From positions 1 through 6,176 of the forward strand of contig CANFNN010000183.1 of NCBI GenBank assembly GCA_947448095.1: a DNA stretch of 6,176 nt, in the 5' to 3' direction. A program made the position numbers and the translations under genes. Each line of letters opens with the position of its first letter. Position 1 is the first letter of the stretch. The notes under the pieces were generated by a model, which worked only from the letters and a program-made list of their open reading frames with translations, had not been told where the DNA came from and ran no database searches. Positions 4,972-6,176 of this stretch are shown piece by piece. The stretch comes from Bacteriovoracaceae bacterium (GTDB lineage: Bacteria; Bdellovibrionota; Bacteriovoracia; Bacteriovoracales; Bacteriovoracaceae).

Positions 4972-6176
4972 ATGAAAAATAAATTCTGGCCTCTGTGCTT
5001 ACTTCTCATTAGTTCAGCAGTTTGGGCCGAGATGTCTTGTTATGATCGAGGGGACGGCCTTCAGCAATGTGAAGATGCTCCTTCTTCTGATCCGCTTCAA
5101 TGTAGTGAAGAATCCAGTTTGGCCAAAAAAATGGAGATGAATGAGCATACTCCACTCCCATGCGACAAAAAGAAAACATTCATTGGAACAACTCCTAATG
5201 ATACCGAGGCAATTCAGAAAGAACTTAACCGTCAATGTAAACAAAAAGCAAAAGAATACAAAAGAACTGTGACTCATAATCTATTTAAGAAAGGTAAGAT
5301 CTATCAGGGTCTGCAAGCTTTCTTTAAAAAGAAAAGATATGAAGTAAAAGATGGAAAAAAGGATAAAAGCAAAGTGACTTTAGATCTTGATGCCAAAGCA
5401 ATTGCGGCAATGGATTCTAAGGAGCTGAACGAACATATCATGAATATGCTGGAGGAAAAAAAACCAGGTATTCGTCAAAAATCGCTCGATGCATTAAAGA
5501 CTGTTGAGCTCAAAGGTGGACTCCACCCAGAAGATACTATTACTACGAACGTACTGATGCAGACTGATCGCAACAATGCTTGCGTCGTTAACGTAGGAAC
5601 TTTTCCTCAGAGAGTTGCCGCTAAGATTGAAGAATGTGAGTTTTGCCAGGAAAAAGATATTAAAGGCAGTTTTACTAATGACTGTGCCTACATGGTCGGC
5701 AAAAATATTTCTGAGAAACAATCACAGAGTTTACTAGGCTTAAGTGAAAAAAGAAAAAAAGAGTATTGTCAGCCTGAGATGAGTTCTGAGACGAATGAAA
5801 TGGCAGAAGTTGATAATATGGCTTCCCAGTTGTGTAATATCGCTCAAAAAGATCTTACTCCCGATTTCAATATTGAAACTTCACGTAATTTATACGCCGA
5901 TAAGACTCCACAGCTTGCTCAAAAGCGTGGCGAATTTATTCAAAAGTATCTGCTTGAAAAGCTTAAAACTTGCCCAAGTCAGCGTCCGTGGATGGCAAAC
6001 TTGGATAGTTTTCAGGAAAAAGTAAAGGTCTCTCACCCTGAATACGTCGGAGCAAAAGTTGGGGATTACGGTCCTAACCCTAAGGCTTCTTCCTCTGAAC
6101 AACCAAAAGAAATTGAGAATTATCTTGCGACTCTTAAACTCGAAAAAGTAAAACTCAATGACAAGATGATTAAAAC
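4972..6176 (+). CDS. Cysteine-rich exported protein of unknown function, C-terminus beyond the window
   Basis: The frame is open for 401 codons from the ATG at 4972, which has AGGA 8 nt upstream, to the right edge. A clear signal peptide (Lys at 2 and 4, hydrophobic core 6-17, site Val-Trp-Ala|Glu after residue 19) sends it to the periplasm or beyond; no lipobox is present. The mature part is hydrophilic and lysine-rich, with 12 cysteines: 23, 33, 44, 64, 89, 204, 222, 225, 238, 266, 288 and 334. Four of them fall in the first 45 mature residues, and Cys222/Cys225 form a CxxC. An even number of cysteines in an exported protein suggests disulfides. Residues about 297-331 (IETSRNLYADKTPQLAQKRG then EFIQKYL) faintly recall the helix of OmpA-like peptidoglycan-binding domains, but the diagnostic Asp/Arg motif is not convincing. 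A charged, helix-prone stretch (about 377-401) runs off the edge. I recognise no family; the coding call rests on the long frame, signal peptide and ribosome binding site. Confidence 0.85.
   Translation, partial: MKNKFWPLCLLLISSAVWAEMSCYDRGDGLQQCEDAPSSDPLQCSEESSLAKKMEMNEHTPLPCDKKKTFIGTTPNDTEAIQKELNRQCKQKAKEYKRTVTHNLFKKGKIYQGLQAFFKKKRYEVKDGKKDKSKVTLDLDAKAIAAMDSKELNEHIMNMLEEKKPGIRQKSLDALKTVELKGGLHPEDTITTNVLMQTDRNNACVVNVGTFPQRVAAKIEECEFCQEKDIKGSFTNDCAYMVGKNISEKQSQSLLGLSEKRKKEYCQPEMSSETNEMAEVDNMASQLCNIAQKDLTPDFNIETSRNLYADKTPQLAQKRGEFIQKYLLEKLKTCPSQRPWMANLDSFQEKVKVSHPEYVGAKVGDYGPNPKASSSEQPKEIENYLATLKLEKVKLNDKMIK

Noticed and set aside
5014..5721. Minus-strand frames of 75-87 codons opposite the last gene
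   Set aside because: The plus-strand frame is open for 401 codons with a signal peptide and ribosome binding site; the minus-strand frames have neither.

Overview
The window carries five protein-coding genes, two of them cut by its edges, and no RNA gene, CRISPR array or insertion sequence that I can see. Moderate-to-low GC, many secreted or envelope proteins of unknown family, and a pyrimidine-nucleoside phosphorylase beside a nucleoside transporter fit a Gram-negative bacterium, perhaps of the Bdellovibrio/Bacteriovorax type. That assignment is inference from style and gene content, because no rRNA or other phylogenetic marker is present.

Layout. Bases 1-1228 (minus strand) hold a thymidine/pyrimidine-nucleoside phosphorylase (deoA) whose C-terminal end lies outside the window. 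A 99-bp divergent spacer follows, carrying two face-to-face sigma70-like promoters with overlapping -10 elements. One drives deoA leftward and the other drives a small secreted or membrane protein of unknown function at 1328-1732 (plus). After a 103-bp spacer with a good promoter and two small inverted repeats comes a concentrative (CNT/NupC) nucleoside transporter at 1836-3128. A 94-bp gap leads to ribonuclease G (rng, 3223-4794), which ends at a hairpin plus T-rich tract resembling a terminator. The last gene, from 4972 past the right edge, encodes a cysteine-rich exported protein of unknown function.

How they work together. The transporter would import nucleosides, and the phosphorylase would split pyrimidine deoxynucleosides into base and (deoxy)ribose-1-phosphate. 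This forms a compact uptake-and-salvage pair on opposite strands, and the small membrane protein lies between them. RNase G is a housekeeping RNA-processing enzyme with no evident link to salvage. The terminal cysteine-rich gene appears to be its own transcription unit.

No stretch longer than 300 bases lacks a gene; the longest gap is 4795-4971. The window looks mostly like ordinary chromosome. The points most worth following up are the symmetric shared promoter at 1253-1308, the operator-like repeats ahead of the transporter, and the two uncharacterised exported proteins.
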